Shown here: positions 56,345-64,000 of the stretch, one piece after another
How positions within the stretch are numbered: position 1 is the stretch's first letter
How the letters are laid out: each line of letters starts with the position of its first letter
NCBI RefSeq assembly: GCF_002300165.1
Contig: NZ_MLCE01000009.1
Span: 1 to 64,000, forward strand
Direction of reading: 5' to 3'
DNA length: 64,000 nt
From: Streptomyces sp. Tue6028
GTDB taxonomy: Bacteria; Actinomycetota; Actinomycetes; Streptomycetales; Streptomycetaceae
Notes under the pieces: generated by a model
Database searches by the model: none
What the model saw: the letters and a program-made list of their open reading frames with translations, nothing else
What the model was told of the DNA's origin: nothing
Made by a program: the position numbers and the translations under genes

Positions 56345-57508
56345 TCAGCGGTCCTTCCAGGGTGCCCAGTCGCCGAGATGTACCTCCCGGGTCGCGGACT
56401 CGGCTTCCTCGGGCGTGAGTTGGGGCCGGTTGGCGGGGACCGTGACGGCCGCGCCCGGTCCGGTGTTGCGGTACTCGGCGAAGCGCTGGTTCTGCCACGG
56501 GTGGGCGGACGACATGTCGGCGTAGGGCGCGACCGCGTCGGTCCCGGCGTCCAGACGGGTCTCGCGCACCGTCAGCATCGGCCGGGCGGTGGTGTCCGAG
56601 CTGGGCACCCAGGGGCGGGCCAGCTTGTAGTACCCGTCGGGGGCGGCGCTGGTGACCCGGCTGCGGACGACCAGGTAGCCGTGCGGAGCGGCGACCGCGG
56701 TGGACGGCGCGAACACGAAGCCGTACGGGGCGGACGCCAGGTCGGTGCGGTCGAGCGTGTGGAAGTGACAGCGCTCGTACACCGCCGCGGCCCGGCCGAA
56801 GACGAAGTCGACGTCGCCCTCGACGTAGCAGTCCCGGTAGTACTGGCGGGCGAAGGTACCGAGCGCGATCGAGTCGGCGTACAGCGTGTCCTGATGGCCG
56901 AGGAACCGGCAGTGGTGGAAGGCCGAACGGTCGCCCTGGACCTTCACCGCGACGGCCTGGGTGCCGGTGATGCCGGGGTGGTCCGCGCGCAGCCAGTCGT
57001 TGGCGAAGGTGATCCAGCGGGCCGTGAAGCCGTCGGTGCGCACGGTGGTCGTGGCCGAGCCGGAGGTGCCGTAGGTGCCCGAACCGTCCGGCTTCGGCGT
57101 GCCGTTGGCGTTGTCGTACACGACGACGACGTCGTGCGGGTCCTCGGAGGCACCGATCCACGTCATCCCGGTGCCCGCGACGCCGGGCAGGCCCGTGGCC
57201 GGGTCGGTGACCCCGACCGAGACGGTCTCGCGGTACACACCGGGCGCGATGACCAGGGTGTGTCCGGCGCCCGTCGCGGCGTTCACCGCTGCCTGCACGG
57301 TGGTGTGGTCGCCACGGCCGCCGGGATGGACGTACAGGGTCCGCTCGGTGAGCCGCGCGGACGGCGATCCGTACCGCCCGAAGGGCCTGCCGTGACGCGG
57401 TGACGCCGACCGGGGTGCGGCGGTCGCGGGGGCCGCGAGCAGTGGAGCCAGCGCGGCTCCGCTGCTCGCGGCGACGAACGCCCGTCTGCTGAGCGGGGGT
57501 CCGGCCAT
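56345..57508 (-). CDS. Secreted pectinesterase (CE8)
   Basis: This 387-residue protein has a twin-arginine signal (SRRAFVAASSG, cleavage near residue 30) and a CE8 beta-helix domain: TVQAAVNAATGAGHTLVIAPGVYRE, ITFANDWLRA, VQGDRSAFHHCRFLGHQDTLY (first catalytic Asp), GDVDFVFGRAAAVYERC (second catalytic Asp) and YYKLARPWVPS (Arg/Trp). It removes methyl groups from polygalacturonate so that pectate lyase can act. The ATG lies just after the pectate lyase stop, with GGAAGGATC at the end of that gene as ribosome site, so the two are co-translated. Confidence 0.93.
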   Translation of the reverse strand: MAGPPLSRRAFVAASSGAALAPLLAAPATAAPRSASPRHGRPFGRYGSPSARLTERTLYVHPGGRGDHTTVQAAVNAATGAGHTLVIAPGVYRETVSVGVTDPATGLPGVAGTGMTWIGASEDPHDVVVVYDNANGTPKPDGSGTYGTSGSATTTVRTDGFTARWITFANDWLRADHPGITGTQAVAVKVQGDRSAFHHCRFLGHQDTLYADSIALGTFARQYYRDCYVEGDVDFVFGRAAAVYERCHFHTLDRTDLASAPYGFVFAPSTAVAAPHGYLVVRSRVTSAAPDGYYKLARPWVPSSDTTARPMLTVRETRLDAGTDAVAPYADMSSAHPWQNQRFAEYRNTGPGAAVTVPANRPQLTPEEAESATREVHLGDWAPWKDR

Positions 57509-57509
57509 G

Positions 57510-58844
57510 TCAGCAGATCCTTCCGGCGCCCGCCCGGTGGTCGACGAGGCCCGGGACGGCCTTCGGCGGGTCGACCTTGGTGCGCAGGGTGGGAGTCCAG
57601 CCGGCACCGGACTGGAGCGTCTCGGCCGGGATCTCCGCGTTGTGCACGGCGATCAGGTCGGTCTTCCTGCCGTTGACGTAGTTGTCGGCGGCGGTGAGCG
57701 GCGCCTCCTTCCACTTCTTCAGGACCGTCGCGGCGCTGATCCCGTCGGGCAGCGTGAACGCGTTGTGCTCGGCGACCAGTTGGGACTCCATGCCGATGCC
57801 GAAGCTGTAGGAGAACGTGGAGTCGGCGACGAAGTGGTTGTTGTAGGAGTCGACCTGGCCGAAGCGGACGCGGGGCGCGCGCTCGACGAGGCCGGTGAAC
57901 AGGTTGTGGTGGAACGTGGTCTTCAGGTGTCCCCGGTCGACGGCGGCGGTCGCCGCGCTGTCGCTGTTGCCGATCAGGATCGTCTTGTCGTGGTCGGCGA
58001 ACACGTTCCAGGAGGCGGTCACGTAGTCCGCGCCCTTGACGATGTCGAGTTCTCCGTCGTGCTGTTCGTAGATCCGGCCGTAGTACGTCGGCAGGGTGCT
58101 GTCCGGGTGCTCCCCGTCGGTGAATGTGTTGTGGTCCAGCCAGACGTGTGTGGAGCCGTACACCACGGCGCTGTCGTACTCGGAGTTCCAGTTCCCGGTG
58201 TCGCCGTCGGTGGGGTCCCACTGCGGGAAGCAGTCGAGGGGGCTCTCGAAGGCGAGGTTGCGGACGATGACGTTGTCGACGTCCTTGATCTGGAGGCCGG
58301 CGCCCTTGAAGCCCGCGTCCTCGCCGATGCCGATCAGTGTCGTGTTGGCGGGGACGGAGGCCTTGATGGCGGTGTCCTGGCGGGCGGCGGAGGCGCGGCG
58401 CAGTCCCTCGGGGCTGTCGTCGGGTTCGGCCGACAGGTCGGTGTCGTAACCCCAGTTCTCCGGCGCGTACTTCTGCAGGTAGGCGTCGAAGTCGTAGCCG
58501 TCGGCGGCGAAGGAGTCGCAGCCGTCGGCGTTGGCGTCGATGGTGCCCTTCACCTTGATGATCTTCGGGGCGGTGCCGCCGGCGGCCAGGGCGGCCTTGA
58601 ATCCGTCCCAGGTGGTGACGGTGTAGACGTGCGCGGCGTCCGCGGTGGATCCGCCGGTGGTGCCGGTGCCCGCGGAGGCCCATCCGTCGCGGGCCGCGAG
58701 GGTCTGGCGCGCGGGGTCGGCGGAGCGGGCCTCGGCGGTGGTGCCGGTGACGGCGAGGACGAGGGCGGTGCAGCCGATCAGCGCCGCGGCACGTGTCGCC
58801 GAACGTCGTGCTGTGGCATGCCCATGCCATTCCTGTGCGTTCAT
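57510..58844 (-). CDS. Secreted pectate lyase, family PL1
   Basis: This 444-residue protein has a signal peptide (hydrophobic core near residue 25, AEA-R cleavage) and a PL1 right-handed beta-helix: APKIIKVKGTI, NVIVRNLAFESP, HVWLDHNTFTDGE, then YVTASWNVFADHDKTILIG with the calcium-binding Asp and FHHNLFTGLVERAPRVRFG with the catalytic Arg. It cleaves alpha-1,4-galacturonan by beta-elimination. GGGAAGAGAG precedes the ATG. It is immediately upstream of the pectinesterase gene and 45 bp after the esterase-like gene. Confidence 0.94.
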   Translation of the reverse strand: MNAQEWHGHATARRSATRAAALIGCTALVLAVTGTTAEARSADPARQTLAARDGWASAGTGTTGGSTADAAHVYTVTTWDGFKAALAAGGTAPKIIKVKGTIDANADGCDSFAADGYDFDAYLQKYAPENWGYDTDLSAEPDDSPEGLRRASAARQDTAIKASVPANTTLIGIGEDAGFKGAGLQIKDVDNVIVRNLAFESPLDCFPQWDPTDGDTGNWNSEYDSAVVYGSTHVWLDHNTFTDGEHPDSTLPTYYGRIYEQHDGELDIVKGADYVTASWNVFADHDKTILIGNSDSAATAAVDRGHLKTTFHHNLFTGLVERAPRVRFGQVDSYNNHFVADSTFSYSFGIGMESQLVAEHNAFTLPDGISAATVLKKWKEAPLTAADNYVNGRKTDLIAVHNAEIPAETLQSGAGWTPTLRTKVDPPKAVPGLVDHRAGAGRIC

Positions 58845-58889
58845 GGTGCGGCTCTCTTCCCGTCGGGTCGGGTGGCGGGTGGTGCTCGG

Positions 58890-59678
58890 TCAGGCCGTGG
58901 GCCAGGTGATCCAGGACTCGGGGACCGCGTCGTCGAGCCGGCGCACGTCCCGGGGCGCGAGCACCCCGCGACGCAGCAGCGCGGCGGCGACGAGACGGGC
59001 CACGGCGATCGCGCCGGGCGGGTTGAAGTGTGTGTTGTCCTGTTCGGTCGCGGTCCAGTTGAAGTACTTCTTCGTCTCCTCGGCACCGAGGCGCTGCCAC
59101 AGGGCGAGGGACAGCGCCTGGATGTCGAGCAGTGCGACGTGCTCGTCCGCGGCGAGCGCGCGCATCGACGCCGGATAGTCGCCGTGGGTCGGCACGGCGT
59201 TGCCGTCCGCGTCGAACTTCCTGCGTTCGACGGGCGTCGCGAGCACCGGACGCGCGCCCCGGGCCCGCGCCCCGTCGAGGTACTGACGCAGGTGGTCCTG
59301 GTACGTCGTCCAGGGCTCGGTGTAGCGGGTGGGGTCGGCGCTCTTCTCGTCGTTGTGGCCGAACTGGACGACGAGGAGATCGCCGGGGCGGATCGCGTCG
59401 AGGATGACGTCCAGCCGGCCCTCGTCGATGAAGCTCTTCGAACTGCGGCCGTTCACCGCATGGTTCGCGACGGCCAGACCGTCGTGCAGGAAGAACGGCA
59501 GGGCCGTGCCCCAGCCGGTCTCGGGCGCCGCGTCGGCGTACTTCTGGGCGGCGGTGGAGTCGCCGGCGATGTAGAGGGTGCGGCGCCGGTGCGCGGCCCG
59601 GGCGGTGCCGGTGGCCGCGAGGGCGAGCGGGACGGCGGCGAGCGCCGCCGAGGTGACCTGTCTTCGGCTGAGGGACAT
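58890..59678 (-). CDS. SGNH hydrolase, rhamnogalacturonan acetylesterase type (CE12)
   Basis: This 262-residue protein begins MSLSRRQVTSAALAAVPLAL, a twin-arginine-like signal, with cleavage near residue 29. The SGNH blocks are GDST (Ser41), the Gly in VNGRSSKSF, FGHND and DNTHFNPPG with the catalytic Asp-His. This form is typical of rhamnogalacturonan acetylesterases of CE12, which deacetylate pectin backbones. AAAGG lies before the ATG. It begins after a strong terminator, so it heads the esterase-PL1-CE8 unit. Confidence 0.9.
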   Translation of the reverse strand: MSLSRRQVTSAALAAVPLALAATGTARAAHRRRTLYIAGDSTAAQKYADAAPETGWGTALPFFLHDGLAVANHAVNGRSSKSFIDEGRLDVILDAIRPGDLLVVQFGHNDEKSADPTRYTEPWTTYQDHLRQYLDGARARGARPVLATPVERRKFDADGNAVPTHGDYPASMRALAADEHVALLDIQALSLALWQRLGAEETKKYFNWTATEQDNTHFNPPGAIAVARLVAAALLRRGVLAPRDVRRLDDAVPESWITWPTA

Positions 59679-59709
59679 CTCGTCGTGCCTTTCAACAGGG
59701 GGTGGGAAA

Positions 59710-59779
59710 CGCGCCCCCGACAGGGGCGCGAGGCACTGCGCGACCGGCCGGCCCGACGGCCGGACGACGGCCGCGCAGT
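59710..59779 (-). terminator. Double hairpin after the sugar-binding protein gene
   Basis: Two structures occur: CGCGCCCC / GGGGCGCG (59710-59717 and 59723-59730), and a larger one with ACTGCGCG (59735-59742) pairing CGCGCAGT (59772-59779) and CCGGCCG / CGGCCGG inside. Both lie just past the binding-protein stop on the minus strand. Confidence 0.75.
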
Positions 59780-59803
59780 CGCATCACCGCGCGTTCGGGC
59801 GGG

Positions 59804-61144
59804 TCATCCGTGGTTCTTCTTCCAGTCCGCCTGCGCGGCGTTGAGCTGGTCGGCCAGCGTGTCCAGGAACTGCTTCGCGGTCATCTTGCCGAGCAGCAGC
59901 TTCTGGAAGTTCGGCTCGTTGTCGGCCTTGGAGATGGTGTTCCAGTCCGGCAGGTAGTACGGCAGCTGCACAATCTTGGTGCCGGTCCCGTTGAGCGCCT
60001 CGGCCGCCAGCTTGGTCGGCTCGGCCTGCTGGATCCATGCGTCCTTGGCGGCGTCGGTGTTCGCCGGCACCTGGCCCGCGGACTCGTTGAACTTGGAGTT
60101 CTCCTCGGCCGAGAGCGCGAACTCGATGAACTTCCAGGCGGCGGCCTTGTTCTTGCTCGACTTGAACAGGCTCAGCCCGTCGACCGGGTTGGACACCTGG
60201 ACGCGCGTGCCGTCGTCCTGCGTCGGGTTCGGGATGCCGCGGAACTTGTCCGCGCCGAGGGCCTTCAGGTGGTCCTGGTAGGAGCCGAGGTTGTGGCTGA
60301 GCATGCCGATGGTGCCGCTGTCCCACTGGGCGACCATCTTGGTGAAGTCGTTGTTGACGTCCGCGGACGGGGTGTCCTTCTTGTACAGGGCCACGTACTT
60401 CTCCAGCGCGGCCACGTTCTTCGGATCGTTGACGGTGGTCTTGTCGCCGTTCCAGAACGAGGTGATGCCGGTCTGGCCGTACACCGCGTCCAGCGCCGGC
60501 GCGATCGCGCCCTCGCCGCCCCGGATGGTGAAGCCGAACGCGTTCTTGCCCTTGGCGGTGAGCTTGTCGGCCGCCGAGTAGAACTTCGACCAGGTCGTCG
60601 GGGCGTCCAGACCGGCCTTCTCGAACAGGTCGGTGCGGTACCACAGCGTGCCGTTGTTGGCGGAGGTCGGCACCTGGTAGAGCGTGTCGCCGCCGCCCGC
60701 GGCCCGGCTGCTGTCGAGCAGGTTCTTGCTGAGCCTGCCGTTCAGCGCGCTCTTCTCGACCCGGCTGTCCAGCGGCTCCAGCGCGCCCTGGACCGCGACC
60801 TCGGCGAGCATCGCCGTGCCCACACCGCCGACGTCGGGCAGGCCGCCGCCCTGGATGGCGGTGTCGTACTTCGACTGGGCGCTCGCCGCGGGGATGCCGA
60901 CGTAGTTCACCTTGATGTCCGGGTACTTCTTCTCGAAGTCGGCGATGATCTGCTTCCAGATGTCGGTGCGGACACCGCCGTTGTTGTCCCAGAAGGTGAT
61001 CTCGCCCTTGCCGGAGCCCTCGCCGCCCTTGTCACCGGCCGAGCCACTGCCGTCGTCGCCGCAGGCGGTGGCGGTCAGCGCGAGCACGGAACCCAGGGCG
61101 ACGGCCGTCGCGGCACGCCTGCTTCTACGGATGCTGATCTTCAT
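59804..61144 (-). CDS. Sugar ABC transporter substrate-binding lipoprotein (family 1)
   Basis: This 446-residue lipoprotein has lipobox LTATAC near residue 28 and a family 1 (MalE-like) fold: ITFWDNNGGVRTDIWKQIIADFEKKYPDI near the start, TSANNGTLWYRTDLFEKAGL in the cleft and LFKSSKNKAAAWKFIEFALS near the end. It should bind an oligosaccharide, probably from pectin by context. The permeases usually encoded next to it are not within this window, and the shared ATPase (MsiK-type) is commonly elsewhere. GAAGAGAG precedes the ATG. It stands between the GH43 gene and the esterase gene. Confidence 0.92.
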   Translation of the reverse strand: MKISIRRSRRAATAVALGSVLALTATACGDDGSGSAGDKGGEGSGKGEITFWDNNGGVRTDIWKQIIADFEKKYPDIKVNYVGIPAASAQSKYDTAIQGGGLPDVGGVGTAMLAEVAVQGALEPLDSRVEKSALNGRLSKNLLDSSRAAGGGDTLYQVPTSANNGTLWYRTDLFEKAGLDAPTTWSKFYSAADKLTAKGKNAFGFTIRGGEGAIAPALDAVYGQTGITSFWNGDKTTVNDPKNVAALEKYVALYKKDTPSADVNNDFTKMVAQWDSGTIGMLSHNLGSYQDHLKALGADKFRGIPNPTQDDGTRVQVSNPVDGLSLFKSSKNKAAAWKFIEFALSAEENSKFNESAGQVPANTDAAKDAWIQQAEPTKLAAEALNGTGTKIVQLPYYLPDWNTISKADNEPNFQKLLLGKMTAKQFLDTLADQLNAAQADWKKNHG

Positions 61145-61246
61145 TGGTCGGCTCTCTTCTTCTGGATTCAACGGGGTTGTGGGGTCTTGTGGATGTGCGC
61201 CGACTGCGGTGTCGCCGCACCGGTGTGCGTGCATCGGGAGCGGCCC

Positions 61247-62797
61247 TCAACGGGCCGCGGTGACACGGAACTGCGTGAACGTGGCGGCGCCGGCATGACC
61301 CGCGCCCGCCGGGGCGAGCGCGAAGAGCCCGAGCAGGGCCCCGACCCAGCGCCAGGGCGTGGCGGCGAAGACCTGTCCCGAGGACTCCCGGCCGTCGCCC
61401 ACGTCGTACGAGAAGCGGCAGCGCGCGCCCGCGCCGATCTCGATCCACAACCGGGCCCACCCGTCGGGTGCCACCCGGGAGTGCGCGGCGTCGCGCTCGT
61501 ACTCGGCGGCCGACTCGGCGAACCGGTGCACGAGCCGCACCGATCCATCGGCCTCCCGCTGGAGCCCGATCCAGCCGAACGCGTCCCCGAGCACCGCGAG
61601 TCCGGCCCGGGCGCCCGGCTCCTCGCTGTCGAGCCGCAGCCCGACCTCGACGCAGGCGGCGCCGCCGGGCAGCCGCTGGGTGAGCACATGCGGCAGCCTG
61701 CGCAGGTCGTGCGCGTCGGCCGTGCGCACACAGCTCAGCCGCAGCCCGTCCCCGGAGTGCTGCGTGGCCCAGCCGTCCTGCGGGTTGGCCGTCCACTGCC
61801 ACTGGCGCCCGAAGCGGCCCCCGGGGAAGTCGTCGTCCGTGGCGGGCGCGGACGGCGGCTGCGGCGGCAGAGCGGGCTTTCGGTGCACGGCGACCGGGGC
61901 ACCCCTGTCGCCGATCACCGGCCAGGCTCCGCCGGCCGGCGTGCCGTCCTCCTCCCAGCGCATCGGCTGGAGGTGGACGACCCGCCCGTAGGGGCCGCGC
62001 TGCTGGAAGTGCACGAACCAGTCCTCGCCGCCACCGGTGCGTACCCAGCCGCCCTGGTGCGGGCCGTTGACGTCGGTGTCGCCCTGCTCCAGGACGACAC
62101 GCTCCTCGTACGGCCCGAAGAAGTCGCGTGAGCGGAGGACGCCCTGCCAGCCGGTCTCCACTCCCCCGGCGGGCGCGAAGATCCAGAACCAGCCGTCGTG
62201 CCGGTAGAGCTTCGGGCCTTCGAGGGTGAACCAGCCGGGGATCCGGTCGGCGTCGACGACGACCTTCCCCTCGTCGAGCAGGCCCGTGCCGTCGGGGCGC
62301 ATGCGGTGGCCCGTGAGCCTGTTCTTGATGCCCGAACGGGACTTGGCCCACGCGTGCACGAGATAGGCCTCGCCGGTCTCCTCGTCCCACAGCGGACAGG
62401 CGTCGATGAGCCCCTTGCCCTCCTTGACCAGGTGCGGACGGGTCCAAGGACCCCGGATCTCGCGGGCGTTGACCTGGAAGACGCCGTGGTCGGGGTCGCC
62501 CCAGAAGATCCAGAAGCGGTCGTCGTGGTGCCGCAGCGACGGGGCCCACACCCCGCAGTCGTGCCGGGGGGTGCGAAAGCCCGCCGCCGGCTCCAGGCGG
62601 GGCAGGGCGTGTCCGACGAGCGTCCAGTTGACCAGGTCGCGGGAGTGCAGCAGCGGCAGGCCCGGAGCACGGCCGAAGCTGGAGGCGGTGAGGTAGAAGT
62701 CGTCGCCGACCCGCAGGATGTCGGGGTCGGACCAGTCGGCGTCCAGGACGGGGTTGCGGTAGGTCCCGTCACCGAGGTCGGCGGAGGGCAGGGCCAT
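61247..62797 (-). CDS. Glycoside hydrolase family 43 with C-terminal beta-sandwich
   Basis: This 516-residue protein has no signal peptide. Residues ~1-305 are a five-bladed GH43 domain. The expected base Asp24 is in DWSDPDILR, the pKa modulator Asp132 in GLIDACPLWDE and the acid Glu193 in FTLEGPKLYRH. The rest is a GH43_C2/DUF1349-like beta-sandwich (FGRQWQWTANPQ, GLRLDSEEPGARAGLAVLG). Such intracellular enzymes remove arabinose, xylose or galactose from imported oligosaccharides. The ATG shares a base with the stop of the DUF6807 gene. Confidence 0.9.
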   Translation of the reverse strand: MALPSADLGDGTYRNPVLDADWSDPDILRVGDDFYLTASSFGRAPGLPLLHSRDLVNWTLVGHALPRLEPAAGFRTPRHDCGVWAPSLRHHDDRFWIFWGDPDHGVFQVNAREIRGPWTRPHLVKEGKGLIDACPLWDEETGEAYLVHAWAKSRSGIKNRLTGHRMRPDGTGLLDEGKVVVDADRIPGWFTLEGPKLYRHDGWFWIFAPAGGVETGWQGVLRSRDFFGPYEERVVLEQGDTDVNGPHQGGWVRTGGGEDWFVHFQQRGPYGRVVHLQPMRWEEDGTPAGGAWPVIGDRGAPVAVHRKPALPPQPPSAPATDDDFPGGRFGRQWQWTANPQDGWATQHSGDGLRLSCVRTADAHDLRRLPHVLTQRLPGGAACVEVGLRLDSEEPGARAGLAVLGDAFGWIGLQREADGSVRLVHRFAESAAEYERDAAHSRVAPDGWARLWIEIGAGARCRFSYDVGDGRESSGQVFAATPWRWVGALLGLFALAPAGAGHAGAATFTQFRVTAAR

Positions 62798-63639
62798 CAG
62801 GGACTCACCGCCTTGCGGACGAGCGCGGCGGCCTCGGCCCGGTCGAGCCGGCCGTCGGCGACGACGGTGACGATCCGCCGCACGAACGTGTCACCGGCGG
62901 CGACGGGCAGCCGCTCCTCGTGGGCGAGCGAGGAACCCACCCCCGGGTACTCGGCGGTGCGCACGAACCACGGGTCCTGACGCGTCGCCGCGGTGGCGCC
63001 GGCGAAGACGAGCGTCCAGGTGGCGCCCGCGAGGGCGAGCCAGTCGGCGCGCCGGCCGTGCACCGCGGTCACGTCCTCGGCGTCGGCGGTGAACACCCGT
63101 GGTGTCTCGGCCTCCTTGCGGGCGCGCCAGAAGAAGCCGCCGTAGGCCGCGCCGGGCCGCCCGTTGGTGGCCGGGCTGCCGATGGTCAGCGTGCCCCGGG
63201 TGGTGTTCGTCAGCGAGAAGGTGAAGTCCAGTGCCCAGGCGGACCCGGTCAGTGCGGTGGTCGCCACCGTGCGCCGCTCGCGCAGCAGTTCGCCGCCCGC
63301 GGCCACCCAGCGCAGCTCCTCCACGAAGCCGTCGGGGTCGCGCAGCTGGAAGGCGGTGTGCCGCTGAGCGCCGTGGTTGTCGAGTTCGGTAGGACCCCGG
63401 TCGCGGACATAGGTGCGCCCGCCCCAGAAGTTGTGCCCCTCGACGTCGGGTACGGCGACACCGACGCCGAGGTGGTGTACGTGGTCGGCGGGGCTCAGCT
63501 CGGTGACGGCGGTGCCGGCCAGTGTGGTGACGGGGTGCAGGTACGGGCGCGGCGACAGCCGGGCCGGCAGTGCGGGCCGGGTGAAGTAGCGGCCGACGGG
63601 GCGGCCCGCCACGCGCAGGACCAGCGACTCCTCGTTCAT
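62797..63639 (-). CDS. DUF6807 (PmoA-like) protein of a sugar-catabolic operon
   Basis: This 280-residue protein has the beta-rich pattern of the DUF6807/PmoA-like family: RPYLHPVTTLAGTAVTELSP followed by the His cluster DHVHHLGVGVAV, then NFWGGRTYV and FFWRARKEAETPRVFTAD. There is no signal peptide. Such genes often occur beside Gfo/Idh/MocA oxidoreductases and glycosidases. The biochemical activity is unknown. It overlaps both neighbours, the oxidoreductase by four bases and GH43 by one, so the three form one translational unit. Confidence 0.85.
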   Translation of the reverse strand: MNEESLVLRVAGRPVGRYFTRPALPARLSPRPYLHPVTTLAGTAVTELSPADHVHHLGVGVAVPDVEGHNFWGGRTYVRDRGPTELDNHGAQRHTAFQLRDPDGFVEELRWVAAGGELLRERRTVATTALTGSAWALDFTFSLTNTTRGTLTIGSPATNGRPGAAYGGFFWRARKEAETPRVFTADAEDVTAVHGRRADWLALAGATWTLVFAGATAATRQDPWFVRTAEYPGVGSSLAHEERLPVAAGDTFVRRIVTVVADGRLDRAEAAALVRKAVSP

Positions 63640-64000
63640 CCGGTGCTCACCTCCTTCGGCGGCGCCCAGACGGCGCCCAGCTCGGAGTAGAGGGCGAGGG
63701 TGTCGGCGGCCGCCGCGACCAGGCCGTCGACGCCGCGCACGACCCGGCGGTTCTCTCCGGGCACCCGGGTCCAGCTGTCCTCGGGCAGGGCACGCGGATC
63801 GGGCGCCTGTCGAATCGCTTCAACGACCTTCATGAAGGCACCCGTCGACTCGGGTGTGACCAGCAGGTCCGTGCCGTCCGTCAGATGGGCGACCAGGTTC
63901 TCCAGCAGGTCCGTCCGGCCGAAGTCGGTCTCCTCGGGGCCGTGCCCGGAGCGCTGCACGAGAACGCGGTCCTGCTTGTACCAGAAGGTGATCCGCCCGG
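63636..64000 (-). CDS. Gfo/Idh/MocA-family oxidoreductase, C-terminal part (cut by the right edge)
   Basis: About 120 C-terminal codons are visible. The segment RITFWYKQDRVLVQRSG followed by TDLLENLVAHLTDGTDLLVTPESTGAF and MKVVEAIRQAP is the usual end of the C-terminal domain of Gfo/Idh/MocA NAD(P)-dependent sugar oxidoreductases. The Rossmann domain lies outside the window. Its stop overlaps the DUF6807 start (ATGA), so they are coupled. The substrate is likely a sugar or sugar acid from pectin side chains, by context only. Confidence 0.8.
   Translation of the reverse strand, partial: GRITFWYKQDRVLVQRSGHGPEETDFGRTDLLENLVAHLTDGTDLLVTPESTGAFMKVVEAIRQAPDPRALPEDSWTRVPGENRRVVRGVDGLVAAAADTLALYSELGAVWAPPKEVSTG

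Overview
The window is high-GC actinobacterial DNA and almost certainly comes from a Streptomyces chromosome. Codons strongly prefer G or C in the third position, GTG starts and ATGA/GTGA stop-start overlaps are common, and there is a PHO box, mycothiol-type chemistry and a LAETG sortase substrate. Gene order (PiT phosphate transporter, B12 riboswitch, cobalamin genes, LAETG protein, ectABCD, IclR regulator, penicillin-binding protein, purine permease, pectinases) matches from memory the SCO1840-SCO1885 part of S. coelicolor; I could not run an alignment. No rRNA, tRNA, CRISPR array, insertion sequence or phage gene was seen.

Region by region. 1-8.5 kb: the start of a Pro/Ala-rich protein leaving the left edge, a membrane-anchored zinc peptidase, a glyoxalase-fold protein, an unrecognised 467-residue protein, an alpha/beta hydrolase, a class II aldolase, a secreted GH25 muramidase and a PHO-box-controlled PiT phosphate transporter with a small membrane partner. 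8.7-27 kb: a cobalamin riboswitch followed by cobD-cobQ-cobN-chlID-cobO-cobB-cobI, an opposite-strand ZIP permease, then cobM-cobL-cobJ-orf89-cbiX-cobC. Nearly all junctions overlap by 1-4 nt. The set mixes late-cobalt enzymes (CobN/ChlID) with early-cobalt types (CbiX, CbiG). No cobA, cobF, cobG, cobH or cobK is visible here. 27-32 kb: a LAETG cell-wall protein and a polar amino-acid ABC transporter operon ending in an amidohydrolase. 32-37 kb: a class V aminotransferase and ectABCD for ectoine and 5-hydroxyectoine.

37-44 kb: an ECF sigma factor with a zinc-finger anti-sigma/mycothiol-dependent isomerase fusion, a second class V aminotransferase, a FrnE-like DsbA protein, a GNAT protein, a GlxA/AraC regulator and a divergent MFS exporter. 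44-55 kb: a DUF1349 protein, a ketoglutarate-semialdehyde-type dehydrogenase divergent from an IclR regulator across a palindromic operator, a membrane protein with a NarL-type two-component system, a class B penicillin-binding protein, an NCS2 purine permease, and a SigE-type sigma factor coupled to a membrane protein. 55-64 kb: a secreted acid phosphatase, then a minus-strand pectin/rhamnogalacturonan locus: pectinesterase, PL1 pectate lyase, rhamnogalacturonan acetylesterase-like SGNH hydrolase, sugar-binding lipoprotein, GH43, DUF6807 protein and a Gfo/Idh/MocA oxidoreductase cut by the right edge.

The main things to check are the anti-sigma/mycothiol-isomerase fusion in a thiol-chemistry neighbourhood, three small ORFs wired into the cobalamin operon by overlaps or a strong ribosome site, and at least three unrelated intergenic minisatellites (100 bp x2, 22 bp x3, 28 bp x4).
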